From Draconibacterium sp. (lineage in GTDB: Bacteria > Bacteroidota > Bacteroidia > Bacteroidales > Prolixibacteraceae), in assembly GCA_011620585.1 (NCBI GenBank), contig WOYV01000046.1, positions 1 through 45,011 of the forward strand: a stretch of DNA of 45,011 nucleotides, in the 5' to 3' direction. A model generated the notes under the pieces. The model saw only the letters and a list, made by a program, of their open reading frames with translations. It made no database searches and had not been told where the DNA came from. Shown here piece by piece: positions 8,999 to 16,838 of the stretch. Position 1 is the stretch's first letter. Each line of letters opens with the position of its first letter. Position numbers and translations under genes: made by a program.

Positions 8999-11101
8999 CT
9001 AACTAATCGAACTCCAGTCGAACCCTGTTTCCTTTGAACTGAGTAAATTTTGAAGAAGAATTTGGTTTTGTTCTTTTTGCAGATAAGGGTCATCATCCAG
9101 AATATCGTTGGCTGTATTTCGTGCGAGTTGTAAAATTTCACTGTCTTTTGCCAGGTTGGCAATTTTAAGATCGAAACCCATTCCGCTTTGTTGGGTTCCT
9201 TCCAAATCCCCGGGGCCACGCAGTTTCATGTCCACCTCTGCAATTTCGAAACCATCGTTGGTTCGCACCATGGTTTCCAGCCGTTTACGGCTTTCATTAC
9301 CCAGTTTGTACGACGACATCAGGATGCAATACGATTGTTCGGCGCCACGGCCCACGCGACCACGTAATTGGTGCAATTGCGATAAGCCAAATCGTTCGGC
9401 GCTTTCAATTACCATTACCGCAGCGTTCGGAACATCAACTCCCACTTCGATCACCGTGGTTGCAACCATTATCTGCGTCTCACCTGCTTTGAATTTCTGC
9501 ATTGCAGCATCTTTCTCGCCAGGTTTCATTTTGCCGTGTACCATGCTGATCCTGTAATCCGGGAAAACTTCGGATAAATGGCGGAAGCCTTTTTCCAGGT
9601 CTTTCAGATCCATTTTTTCCGATTCTGAAATCAGGGGATAAACGACATAAACCTGTGTTCCTTTTTCGATTTGCTGATGCATAAAATTGTAGACCTGCTT
9701 GCGGCGGTTTTCATAAAAATGCAAAGTATGAATGGGTTTTCTGCCCGGTGGTAATTCGTCGATTACTGAAACATCGAGATCACCGTAAACCGTCATTGCC
9801 AGCGTACGCGGGATTGGGGTGGCCGTCATAACCAGAATATGTGGGGGAATCAGATCATTCTTTTGCCAGAGTTTGGCTCGCTGCGCAACTCCAAACCGAT
9901 GTTGCTCGTCGATCACCACTAAGCCCAGTTTATCAAATGTTACGGTATCTTCAATCAGGGCATGCGTACCTACAATTATCTGCATGCCGCCATTTTGCAG
10001 GGCTTCGTGAATTTCTTTTCGGTCGCTGACTTTCGTCGAGCCGGTTAATAAACCTACATTGATGTTCATTCCGTTCAGAAAACGCGAGATACTCTGGTAG
10101 TGTTGCTGGGCGAGTATTTCGGTGGGCGCCATCAAACAACTTTGGAACCCATTGTCCATGGCAATCAGCATAGTCATTAGAGCTACCAAGGTTTTTCCGC
10201 TTCCTACATCTCCCTGCAATAGCCGGTTCATTTGAATGTTCCGATTTAAATCGCGGCGGATTTCTTTTATTACTTTCTTTTGAGCTCCGGTAAGTTCGAA
10301 AGGAAGAAAATCGCTAAAAAAGGTATTGAAATTGTACCCCACCTTTTCAAATCGAAAACCTTTAAATTTTTGTTCGCGGTTGTGTTTAAGCGCCAGGATT
10401 TTTAGTTGGATAAAAAACAATTCCTCGAATTTTAACCGAAAAGTTGCTTTTCGGAGTTCAAGAGTATTTTCAGGTTTATGAATATTGGTCAGCGCCTCTT
10501 CGAGTGGCATTAATTTCATTTTTTCGACTAAATAGGCAGGAAGAGTTTCATTAATTTTACCGCGAACCAGATCAAGCAAGGTCAAGAGCAGTTTGTTAAT
10601 GGCTTTCGAGTTCAGGAACTTTTTCTTCATGTTTTCGGTGGTATTGTAGTAGCCCTGAAAAAGTCCCGACGGCAACAAGGTTTTCTCTTGTTCGATTTCC
10701 ATTTCGGGGTGCACCACGCTGATTTTTCCACCAAATTCGACTGGCTTACCAAAAACAATATATTCGGTATCCAGCTTAAGGTTTTCCTTTTGCCATTTTA
10801 TTCCCCGAAACCAAATGAGTTCGAGGCTGCCTGAATTGTCGTATAATCGTGCTGATAATCTTTCTTTTGGCCCACTGCCGACAGTTTCAAGACCACGAAT
10901 AATACCACGAACCTGGATATAAGGCATTTGTGCATGTATCTCGGCAATTTTATAAAACCTGGTACGATCGATGTATTTATAGGGGTAATAATAAAGCAAA
11001 TCCCTGAACGTAAAGAGCTTGAGTTCCTTGTTCAGCGTTTCGGCACGCTTGGGGCCTACACCCGGCAAAAATTTTATTTCCTGATCTAAAAAAACGCTCA
11101 T
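8999..11101 (-). CDS. recG: ATP-dependent DNA helicase RecG
   Basis: A superfamily 2 helicase that reverses stalled replication forks and migrates branched DNA. The 700 residues (start ATG 11101, MSVFLDQEIKFLPGVGPKRA) contain the N-terminal wedge/OB domain. Walker A GDVGSGKT is near residue 300, the DEQH box (VVIDEQHRFG) near 400, TATPIPRTLA follows, and the C-terminal QLRGRVGRG motif VI is present. The frame extends upstream to 11173, but that segment has no family similarity. Length and motif order are normal for RecG. It is divergent from the ABC ATPase gene across about 230 bp of AT-rich sequence. Confidence 0.97.
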   Translation of the reverse strand: MSVFLDQEIKFLPGVGPKRAETLNKELKLFTFRDLLYYYPYKYIDRTRFYKIAEIHAQMPYIQVRGIIRGLETVGSGPKERLSARLYDNSGSLELIWFRGIKWQKENLKLDTEYIVFGKPVEFGGKISVVHPEMEIEQEKTLLPSGLFQGYYNTTENMKKKFLNSKAINKLLLTLLDLVRGKINETLPAYLVEKMKLMPLEEALTNIHKPENTLELRKATFRLKFEELFFIQLKILALKHNREQKFKGFRFEKVGYNFNTFFSDFLPFELTGAQKKVIKEIRRDLNRNIQMNRLLQGDVGSGKTLVALMTMLIAMDNGFQSCLMAPTEILAQQHYQSISRFLNGMNINVGLLTGSTKVSDRKEIHEALQNGGMQIIVGTHALIEDTVTFDKLGLVVIDEQHRFGVAQRAKLWQKNDLIPPHILVMTATPIPRTLAMTVYGDLDVSVIDELPPGRKPIHTLHFYENRRKQVYNFMHQQIEKGTQVYVVYPLISESEKMDLKDLEKGFRHLSEVFPDYRISMVHGKMKPGEKDAAMQKFKAGETQIMVATTVIEVGVDVPNAAVMVIESAERFGLSQLHQLRGRVGRGAEQSYCILMSSYKLGNESRKRLETMVRTNDGFEIAEVDMKLRGPGDLEGTQQSGMGFDLKIANLAKDSEILQLARNTANDILDDDPYLQKEQNQILLQNLLSSKETGFDWSSIS

Positions 11102-11332
11102 GTAACAAAGATAAAAAATCGAAGAACCCGGCCTCAACCACGGTACGAAAATTGTTATGCGAAGCGATGCCACGCTTACAGGGCGGCTAATTCGCGTTCG
11201 CTATTTACTGATAAATTATAAAAATGCGTTAATTGCATTTATATCCTTAAAAGAAAGAAATATATTTATGAAAAATTTTGGGATGTTTGTAATGGTTCAA
11301 TCCAACACACTACCTATTGAAAAACAAAGTTC

Positions 11333-12034
11333 ATGAAGGAAAAGATTATCGAGATTGAGAATATCGTTAAGAATTATAAAGTCGGAACACAAATTGTTCG
11401 TGCTTTGCGATCGGTTTCATTGAACATTTATAAAGGCGAATATGTCGCCATTATGGGAGCTTCCGGATCAGGGAAGTCAACCTTAATGAACATTGTTGGA
11501 TGTCTGGATACGCCTACCAGCGGGAAATACATTTTAAATGGAAAGGACGTAAGCCGAATGCGTGATGATGAACTTGCAGATATACGAAATTCGGAAATCG
11601 GATTTGTTTTCCAGGTTTTTAATTTATTGCCACGTAATACTGCGCTCGAGAATGTTATGCTGCCTTTAGTGTATGCCGGGGTAAAAAAGAACGATCGGAA
11701 ACAACGTGCAGAAAATACTTTGAGCGATGTAGGGCTCCAGGATCGAATGACACACCGGCCCAATGAACTTTCGGGAGGTCAAAGACAACGTGTAGCGATT
11801 GCACGTGCCTTGGTAAATAAACCTGCCTTGCTGCTGGCTGATGAACCAACAGGTAACCTCGATTCGCAGATTTCGGAAGAAATTATGAAACTGTTTGCCG
11901 AAATACATCGTAAAGGAAACACTTTGGTAATGGTTACACACGAAGAAGATATTGCAAAACATGCACACCGAATTATACGGTTAAAAGACGGACAAATTGA
12001 ATCGGACATTATCAACGAAAATCCGGTTTATTAA
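11333..12034 (+). CDS. ABC transporter ATPase, MacB/LolD type
   Basis: A 233-residue nucleotide-binding protein. Walker [10 protein letters not shown] is at 42-50, the Q-loop Gln at 94, the signature LSGGQ at 146-150, Walker B LLLADEP at 166-172 and the switch His in VTHEED. The closest family is the MacB/LolD/FtsE-like group that energises FtsX-type permeases for macrolide, peptide or lipoprotein export from the inner membrane. No permease is encoded beside it, so its partner must lie elsewhere. A weak terminator follows. Confidence 0.93.
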   Translation: MKEKIIEIENIVKNYKVGTQIVRALRSVSLNIYKGEYVAIMGASGSGKSTLMNIVGCLDTPTSGKYILNGKDVSRMRDDELADIRNSEIGFVFQVFNLLPRNTALENVMLPLVYAGVKKNDRKQRAENTLSDVGLQDRMTHRPNELSGGQRQRVAIARALVNKPALLLADEPTGNLDSQISEEIMKLFAEIHRKGNTLVMVTHEEDIAKHAHRIIRLKDGQIESDIINENPVY

Positions 12035-12076
12035 AAGAAATTCTATTTTGAAAATAATTGTGAGTAAAAGTAGAGT

Positions 12077-12110
12077 AAATCCCGGTAGTTGAGATTATCG
12101 GGATTTTATT
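12077..12110 (+). terminator. Probable terminator after the ABC ATPase
   Basis: AAATCCCG (12077-12084) pairs with CGGGATTT (12099-12106) over a 14-nt loop, followed by TATT. The T-tract is short. Its position argues against the upstream start at 12089 for the next gene. Confidence 0.5.
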
Positions 12111-12136
12111 TACTTGCTCTTGAAAATGAATGTGTT

Positions 12137-12694
12137 ATGGCCAGGGAATTTAAAATATATACAAAAACAGGAGACGATGGAACAACGGGGCTGGTAGGAG
12201 GGAACCGTGTTAAAAAATACGATTTGAGACTGGAAGCTTACGGTACCATTGATGAGTTAAATGCATCGCTTGGAATGTTGCGTTCGCTCGAAACCGATGA
12301 AGAAACCAGAAAATTGATCGTGTTTGTTCAGAACAAGCTTTTCAATATTGGTTCGAGGCTGGCATCGGATGAAAAGGGAAATGAATTTACGGCGTCGCTG
12401 TCGATAAAACCCGAAGACGTAAGTGTTTTGGAAACTGCTATCGATCGTTTTGAAGACCAGCTGCCCGGGTTAAAGCATTTTATCCTTCCGGGTGGAGACC
12501 AGATGGTGGCCCAGTGTCATGTTTGCCGTACCATTTGCCGGAGGGCCGAACGCCGTATTGTGGAATTTTCGGAACAGGCAAGTGTTGAAACCGAACTCAT
12601 AAAATTTATCAACCGATTATCTGACTTTCTCTTTGTACTGGCCCGTTTTACTGGCTTTCAGAAGGGTGTTGACGAAACGCGCTGGAAGTATTGA
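12137..12694 (+). CDS. Cob(I)alamin adenosyltransferase, PduO type
   Basis: Transfers adenosyl from ATP to cob(I)alamin, making coenzyme B12. The 185 residues start at the ATG at 12137 (MAREFKIYTKTGDDGTTGL), where the conserved N-terminal ATP-binding motif begins. Upstream in-frame sequence (from 12089) overlaps a hairpin and is not family-like. YGTIDELNASLG and the CRTICRRAERRIV helix with its conserved Arg residues are typical of the trimeric PduO family. It is a single gene, likely serving B12-dependent enzymes such as methylmalonyl-CoA mutase or ribonucleotide reductase encoded elsewhere. Confidence 0.93.
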   Translation: MAREFKIYTKTGDDGTTGLVGGNRVKKYDLRLEAYGTIDELNASLGMLRSLETDEETRKLIVFVQNKLFNIGSRLASDEKGNEFTASLSIKPEDVSVLETAIDRFEDQLPGLKHFILPGGDQMVAQCHVCRTICRRAERRIVEFSEQASVETELIKFINRLSDFLFVLARFTGFQKGVDETRWKY

Positions 12695-12787
12695 TAAAAA
12701 AAAAATCGTGAAAGTTTTTTCGTTTTGATTTTTTGTTATATTCGCGACAATTTAAAAAACGAGTTTAACAACAAAATTGTAACAACC

Positions 12788-13009
12788 ATGTATTGGACTC
12801 TTGAACTTGCTTCGAAACTCGAAGATGCACCATGGCCGGCAACCAAAGATGAATTAATCGATTTCGCTATTCGCTCTGGCGCACCACTCGAAGTTATCGA
12901 AAACTTGCAGGAGATCGAGGATGAAGGCGAGATGTACGAAAGTATTGAAGATATCTGGCCGGATTATCCCAGTAAAGATGATTTCTTTTTTAACGAAGAC
13001 GAGTACTAA
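12788..13009 (+). CDS. Small acidic DUF2795-like protein
   Basis: A 73-residue, very acidic protein starting at MYWTLELASKLEDAPWPATK. The start at 12788 was chosen because conservation in related Bacteroidota begins there; the frame is open from 12725. Residues 1-45 look like the helical DUF2795 domain, with LIDFAIRSGAPLEVIENL. The tail is an Asp/Glu-rich peptide ending DDFFFNEDEY. Function is unknown; family assignment is from memory of similar proteins. A promoter-like TTATATTCG precedes it and a strong bidirectional terminator follows. Confidence 0.8.
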   Translation: MYWTLELASKLEDAPWPATKDELIDFAIRSGAPLEVIENLQEIEDEGEMYESIEDIWPDYPSKDDFFFNEDEY

Positions 13010-13028
13010 AAACTCAAAGAAAATAAAG

Positions 13029-13058
13029 AAAAGCACCTTAACCAACAGGTGCTTTTTT
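13029..13058. terminator. Bidirectional terminator
   Basis: AAAAGCACCT (13029-13038) pairs perfectly with AGGTGCTTTT (13047-13056), with T's on the plus side and A's on the other. It can serve both the DUF2795-like gene and the convergent DsrE gene. Confidence 0.88.
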
Positions 13059-13064
13059 ATTTCT

Positions 13065-13484
13065 TTATAAACTCAAGGTTTTCCAGCCGGTTTTGAGGTA
13101 ATCGCTTAGCGGAACTCCCATTCCTTTAATGTCGACTCCCATTTCAGCCAACTTTTCATCAACGCCGTACATTTTGGCGCAGTACAAGCAAGCTTCTGTT
13201 TTTACCCCGGCTTCCTGCATTCGTTTAATGTAATCGCCAATCATTTCGTTTTCCACTGCCAATTTTGCTGAAGGGCCCCAAATAATCAGAACTACCTCGT
13301 CGAACCAGCCCTGCCGTTTGGCATTCAAGGTATACATAAAAACCATTTTCTCAGCTACTTCCGGATCGCCACTTGTCCATAATACGGCAAGTTTGTTTGA
13401 GTTGTCGCCATTGGATGGCATATCTTGTGCTTTCATTTCTGTTACAAAAAATAGTATAAAAAGCAAGATAATCGTTTGTTTCAT
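13065..13484 (-). CDS. Exported DsrE-family protein
   Basis: A 139-residue DsrE/DsrF-like sulfur-relay fold preceded by a clear signal peptide (MKQTIILLFILFFVTEMKAQ, cleavage near residue 20). The domain has LAVLWTSGDPEVAEKMV, the strand VVLIIWGPSAKL and two cysteines, C99 and C102 (ACLYCAKMYGV), at the position of the active Cys in DsrE proteins. It probably binds or transfers sulfur species in the periplasm, unlike the cytosolic TusD/DsrE paralogues. It is 18 bp downstream of the Cys-cluster gene on the same strand, so the two may form an operon. Confidence 0.82.
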   Translation of the reverse strand: MKQTIILLFILFFVTEMKAQDMPSNGDNSNKLAVLWTSGDPEVAEKMVFMYTLNAKRQGWFDEVVLIIWGPSAKLAVENEMIGDYIKRMQEAGVKTEACLYCAKMYGVDEKLAEMGVDIKGMGVPLSDYLKTGWKTLSL

Positions 13485-13502
13485 AACGGTAGGTATAAGA
13501 TG

Positions 13503-14036
13503 TTAATATTTTCTGGTTTCCAGGTGGTTTATCAGTTCCCTGAGGGGTATCAAATCAAACTCTCCGTAATTTTTATCTTTCAACTCGCGAATAAATTCTT
13601 TGTTCAGCATAAACAAATCGCTGTTGAACCGGTCTTGTGGAAAAGTGTTCTCATTTGTAAAATCGTCCATATCGAAAGTTGTAAAATTTAATTCACAAGC
13701 CGATAATTCCCATTCTTCATTCTCATTCATGTACAACAAAGGTAAGCCATGGGTCCTGCAAATAATAGGCCTTTCGGAGTAAATGGTACATTTGTGATCT
13801 TTTAAAAACACACAGTTTCCTTCCTTTGTTACAGATGGATAATCAAGTTTCAGATTTTGATCTTTCAAAGCATTTGCAATGCTATAAAATTCAACAGGTA
13901 AAAGGCTGTAATCCATGCAACATAAATCACATCCCATTTTACAAGCGAGGTGTTTTTTATGTTGTTTTTCCAACTTTTTGGCAAGCCAATCTATTTCTTC
14001 CCGAAGTTTATAATAGCCTTTGGTTTTTGCTTTCAT
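13503..14036 (-). CDS. YkgJ-type cysteine-cluster protein
   Basis: A 177-residue cytosolic protein with the YkgJ/UPF0153 pattern. Cys32, Cys36, Cys39 and Cys40 form the CxxxCxxCC cluster, with further Cys at 75, 83, 93 and 114 (NCVFL, KCTIY, ICRTHG, ACELN). Such clusters are thought to bind zinc or an iron-sulfur centre. The family function is unsettled. It probably shares a transcript with the exported DsrE protein that follows at 18 bp. It is divergent from the GH3 gene. Confidence 0.88.
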   Translation of the reverse strand: MKAKTKGYYKLREEIDWLAKKLEKQHKKHLACKMGCDLCCMDYSLLPVEFYSIANALKDQNLKLDYPSVTKEGNCVFLKDHKCTIYSERPIICRTHGLPLLYMNENEEWELSACELNFTTFDMDDFTNENTFPQDRFNSDLFMLNKEFIRELKDKNYGEFDLIPLRELINHLETRKY

Positions 14037-14097
14037 TTGAATTTATTTGATTTTTCTCAAAATACAGGTTTTTTCTGATAATGTATTTTCAAAACAC

Positions 14098-14105
14098 TAT
14101 TTTTG
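14098..14105 (+). promoter_or_regulatory. -7 promoter box for the GH3 gene
   Basis: TATTTTTG matches TAnnTTTG exactly, 38 bp before the ATG at 14143. The -33 side (TTTCTG at 14072-14077) is weak. Confidence 0.45.
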
Positions 14106-14142
14106 TCGGAATAGAGCAGAACAGTTTAATTTATTATAACCA

Positions 14143-16755
14143 ATGAAAAACCTGGTATTAACTTTTAGTTTGTTGTTTTACAGCATTTCCCTTTTTGCAC
14201 AAAACGAAAATTTTGATTTTCTGGATACGAACCTTCCTTTTGAAGAGCGTGTCGATATTCTGGTTTCCCAGATGACACTTCAGGAGAAAGTCGATCAGAT
14301 GGTTTATACTGCCGGTGCGGTAGACCGGCTAAATATCCCTGAATACAACTGGTGGAACGAGTGTTTACACGGTGTCGCCAGGGCAGGTTATGCCACTGTA
14401 TTTCCACAATCGATAACCATTGCGGCCTCATGGGACAGCGATTTGCTTTACCGGGTGGCAACCGCTATTTCTGATGAAGCCCGTGCCAAACATCATGAAT
14501 TTGTTCGGCGGGGAAAACGGGGGATTTATCAGGGACTTACTTTTTGGTCGCCAAATATTAATATTTTCCGCGATCCCCGATGGGGGCGTGGCCACGAAAC
14601 CTATGGGGAAGATCCTTATTTAACAGGGCTTTTAGGAGCCGAATTTGTAAAAGGGCTCCAGGGCAACGATCCAAAATACCTTAAAGTGGTGGCCACTGCC
14701 AAACACTATGCTGTCCACTCAGGGCCCGAACCTCTGAGACACGAGTTCAATGCGTTGATTAGCGAACGTGATTTGCGTGAGACCTATCTTCCGGCTTTCA
14801 GGACCCTGGTGAAAGATGCAGGAGCCTATTCTGTAATGGGAGCCTACAACCAGTTTCGTAACCATCCGTGTTGTGCAAGCCCCGATCTTTTTCATATCCT
14901 TCGCGATGAGTGGGGCTTTAAAGGCTATGTTGTTTCTGACTGTTGGGCCATTTCTGATTTTTATACTTTTCAGAATTTTTCTAAAGACGCAGCCGAAGCT
15001 GCGGCAGTCGCTGTAAAAGCCGGAACAGATCTGAATTGCGGAATTGCTTATAAATCGTTGCCGGAATCGGTTAAAAGAGGCCTGATTAGTGAAGATGAAC
15101 TCGATATATCTGTAAAACGTTTGTTCCTGGCCCGATTTAAACTAGGTATGTTCGATCCCGATTCTGAAGTAAAATACGCGCAAATCCCGTTTTCCGTAAA
15201 TAATTCGAAAGCGAATGATGAACTGGCCCTTGAGGCTGCCCGAAAAAGCGTTGTACTTTTAAAAAACGGAAACGATGTCCTACCCTTATCAAAAGACATC
15301 CGGAAATTGGCCGTTATTGGGCCTAATGCCGACAATTGGGAATCGTTGGCAGGTAATTACAACGGCATCGCTAAACAACCAGTAACAGTCTTGAAAGGGC
15401 TTCAAAACAAACTATCGGATACAGAGATTTTATATGCTGAAGGAAGTCACCTTGCTGAAGGGGTAAGTAATTTGCATGCGATCCCGCGGCAATTTCTGCA
15501 AACTGAAGACGATAAGCCTGGAATTACAGGCGAATATTTCAGCAATGCGCAGCTTGAAGGAGATCCACTTTTTACACGCACCGATGCAAACATCAATTTT
15601 TATTGGGAATCGGGTTCTCCAGCGCCTGAACTCAACGACGATAATTTTAGCATCCGCTGGACCGGTTATATTGTTCCTCCTACCAGCGGAACGTATAAGA
15701 TTGGTTGCTGGGGCATGCCTGCACTCAGTGTTTGGTTGAACGGAGATAAAATATTGGGGCACAATTCAGAACATCACGCTTTTTACCACGAAAAGGCAGT
15801 TGATATGGAAGCCGGCAAAAAGTACAAAGTGGTTTACGAATACAAAAACACTTTTGGCGATGGAGATGCCAGGTTGCTTTGGTCGGTGCCAAATTCCAAT
15901 ATGCAGCAAGAAGCGGTCGCTGTCGCCGGGCAAGCCGATGCCGTGATTCTGGTACTTGGTTTATCACAGCGGCTTGAAGGCGAAGAAATGCCCATTAAAG
16001 TGGATGGTTTTGAAGGTGGCGACCGAACGCATCTGAAATTACCACAGACTCAACGCGATTTAATGAAAGCTGTTCAGGCTACCGGCAAACCGGTTATCCT
16101 GGTGCTATTAAACGGCAGTGCGCTGGCCGTGAACTGGGCCAACGAAAATCTTGATGCCATCATCACAGCCGGTTATCCGGGCCAGGAAGGCGGAGCTGCA
16201 GTGGCCGATGTTTTGTTTGGTGATTATAACCCGGCTGGCCGTCTTCCGGTAACGTATTACGAATCAGTGGACCAGCTCCCTGCTTTCGATAATTACGATA
16301 TGGATGGCAGAACTTACCGTTATTTCACAGGCAAACCTTTATATCCGTTTGGTTACGGTTTGAGTTACACTCGCTTCGAATATTCCGATTTACAGACGCC
16401 AAAAACAGCAAAGGTTGGCGATATGGTTAAGGTGAGTGTGAAAGTAACAAACGTCGGCCAGAAAGACGGCGAAGAAGTAGTTCAGCTTTACCTGAAGGAT
16501 GAGATCGCATCTACGCCACGCCCCATCCACCAGTTGGAAGGCTTTAAACGTGTATTTCTGAAAGCCGGAGAAAGCAAGGCCGTAGAATTTGAATTAAATC
16601 CACGTCAATTCTCGATTATCGGGAAAGATGATAAACGGGTGATCGAAAGTGGAGACTTTACAATTTTTGTAGGAGGCGGACAGCCAAACATAAAACAATC
16701 TGGTGCTATTGCATCGAAGATAAATCTTGCCGGACCTGATCTGTACATCGACTAA
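14143..16755 (+). CDS. Exported GH3 beta-glycosidase with PA14 insert, probably beta-xylosidase
   Basis: An 870-residue secreted or periplasmic exo-glycosidase. A signal peptide (residues 1-20, ending LFAQ) is followed by the GH3 N-terminal barrel. NWWNECLHGVARAG (69-82) is typical of the xylosidase/arabinosidase-like GH3 branch, and the nucleophile is D266 in GYVVSDCWAI. A PA14 carbohydrate-binding domain sits at about 459-586 inside the C-terminal alpha/beta domain. A fibronectin-III-like domain closes the protein (about 753-860, YGLSYTRFEYSDL just before it). Beta-xylosidase is preferred, beta-glucosidase is possible. No SusC/SusD neighbours. Confidence 0.92.
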   Translation: MKNLVLTFSLLFYSISLFAQNENFDFLDTNLPFEERVDILVSQMTLQEKVDQMVYTAGAVDRLNIPEYNWWNECLHGVARAGYATVFPQSITIAASWDSDLLYRVATAISDEARAKHHEFVRRGKRGIYQGLTFWSPNINIFRDPRWGRGHETYGEDPYLTGLLGAEFVKGLQGNDPKYLKVVATAKHYAVHSGPEPLRHEFNALISERDLRETYLPAFRTLVKDAGAYSVMGAYNQFRNHPCCASPDLFHILRDEWGFKGYVVSDCWAISDFYTFQNFSKDAAEAAAVAVKAGTDLNCGIAYKSLPESVKRGLISEDELDISVKRLFLARFKLGMFDPDSEVKYAQIPFSVNNSKANDELALEAARKSVVLLKNGNDVLPLSKDIRKLAVIGPNADNWESLAGNYNGIAKQPVTVLKGLQNKLSDTEILYAEGSHLAEGVSNLHAIPRQFLQTEDDKPGITGEYFSNAQLEGDPLFTRTDANINFYWESGSPAPELNDDNFSIRWTGYIVPPTSGTYKIGCWGMPALSVWLNGDKILGHNSEHHAFYHEKAVDMEAGKKYKVVYEYKNTFGDGDARLLWSVPNSNMQQEAVAVAGQADAVILVLGLSQRLEGEEMPIKVDGFEGGDRTHLKLPQTQRDLMKAVQATGKPVILVLLNGSALAVNWANENLDAIITAGYPGQEGGAAVADVLFGDYNPAGRLPVTYYESVDQLPAFDNYDMDGRTYRYFTGKPLYPFGYGLSYTRFEYSDLQTPKTAKVGDMVKVSVKVTNVGQKDGEEVVQLYLKDEIASTPRPIHQLEGFKRVFLKAGESKAVEFELNPRQFSIIGKDDKRVIESGDFTIFVGGGQPNIKQSGAIASKINLAGPDLYID

Positions 16756-16781
16756 TTTGGAATTAGGGAGAAATTGGCAAC

Positions 16782-16824
16782 AAAAAAAGAACGCATTTCT
16801 GATCGGGAATGCGTTCTTTTTTTT
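16782..16824. terminator. Strong bidirectional terminator
   Basis: A 16-bp arm 16782-16797 pairs with 16808-16823 (core GAACGCATT/AATGCGTTC), flanked by A's and T's, between the convergent GH3 and DUF5916 genes. Confidence 0.92.
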
Positions 16825-16838
16825 GTTTGATGCGAAAG

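Noticed and set aside
11333-12034. Orphan ABC ATPase as part of a new export system
   Set aside because: Single MacB/LolD-type ATPases are common and nothing adjacent looks like a permease or substrate.
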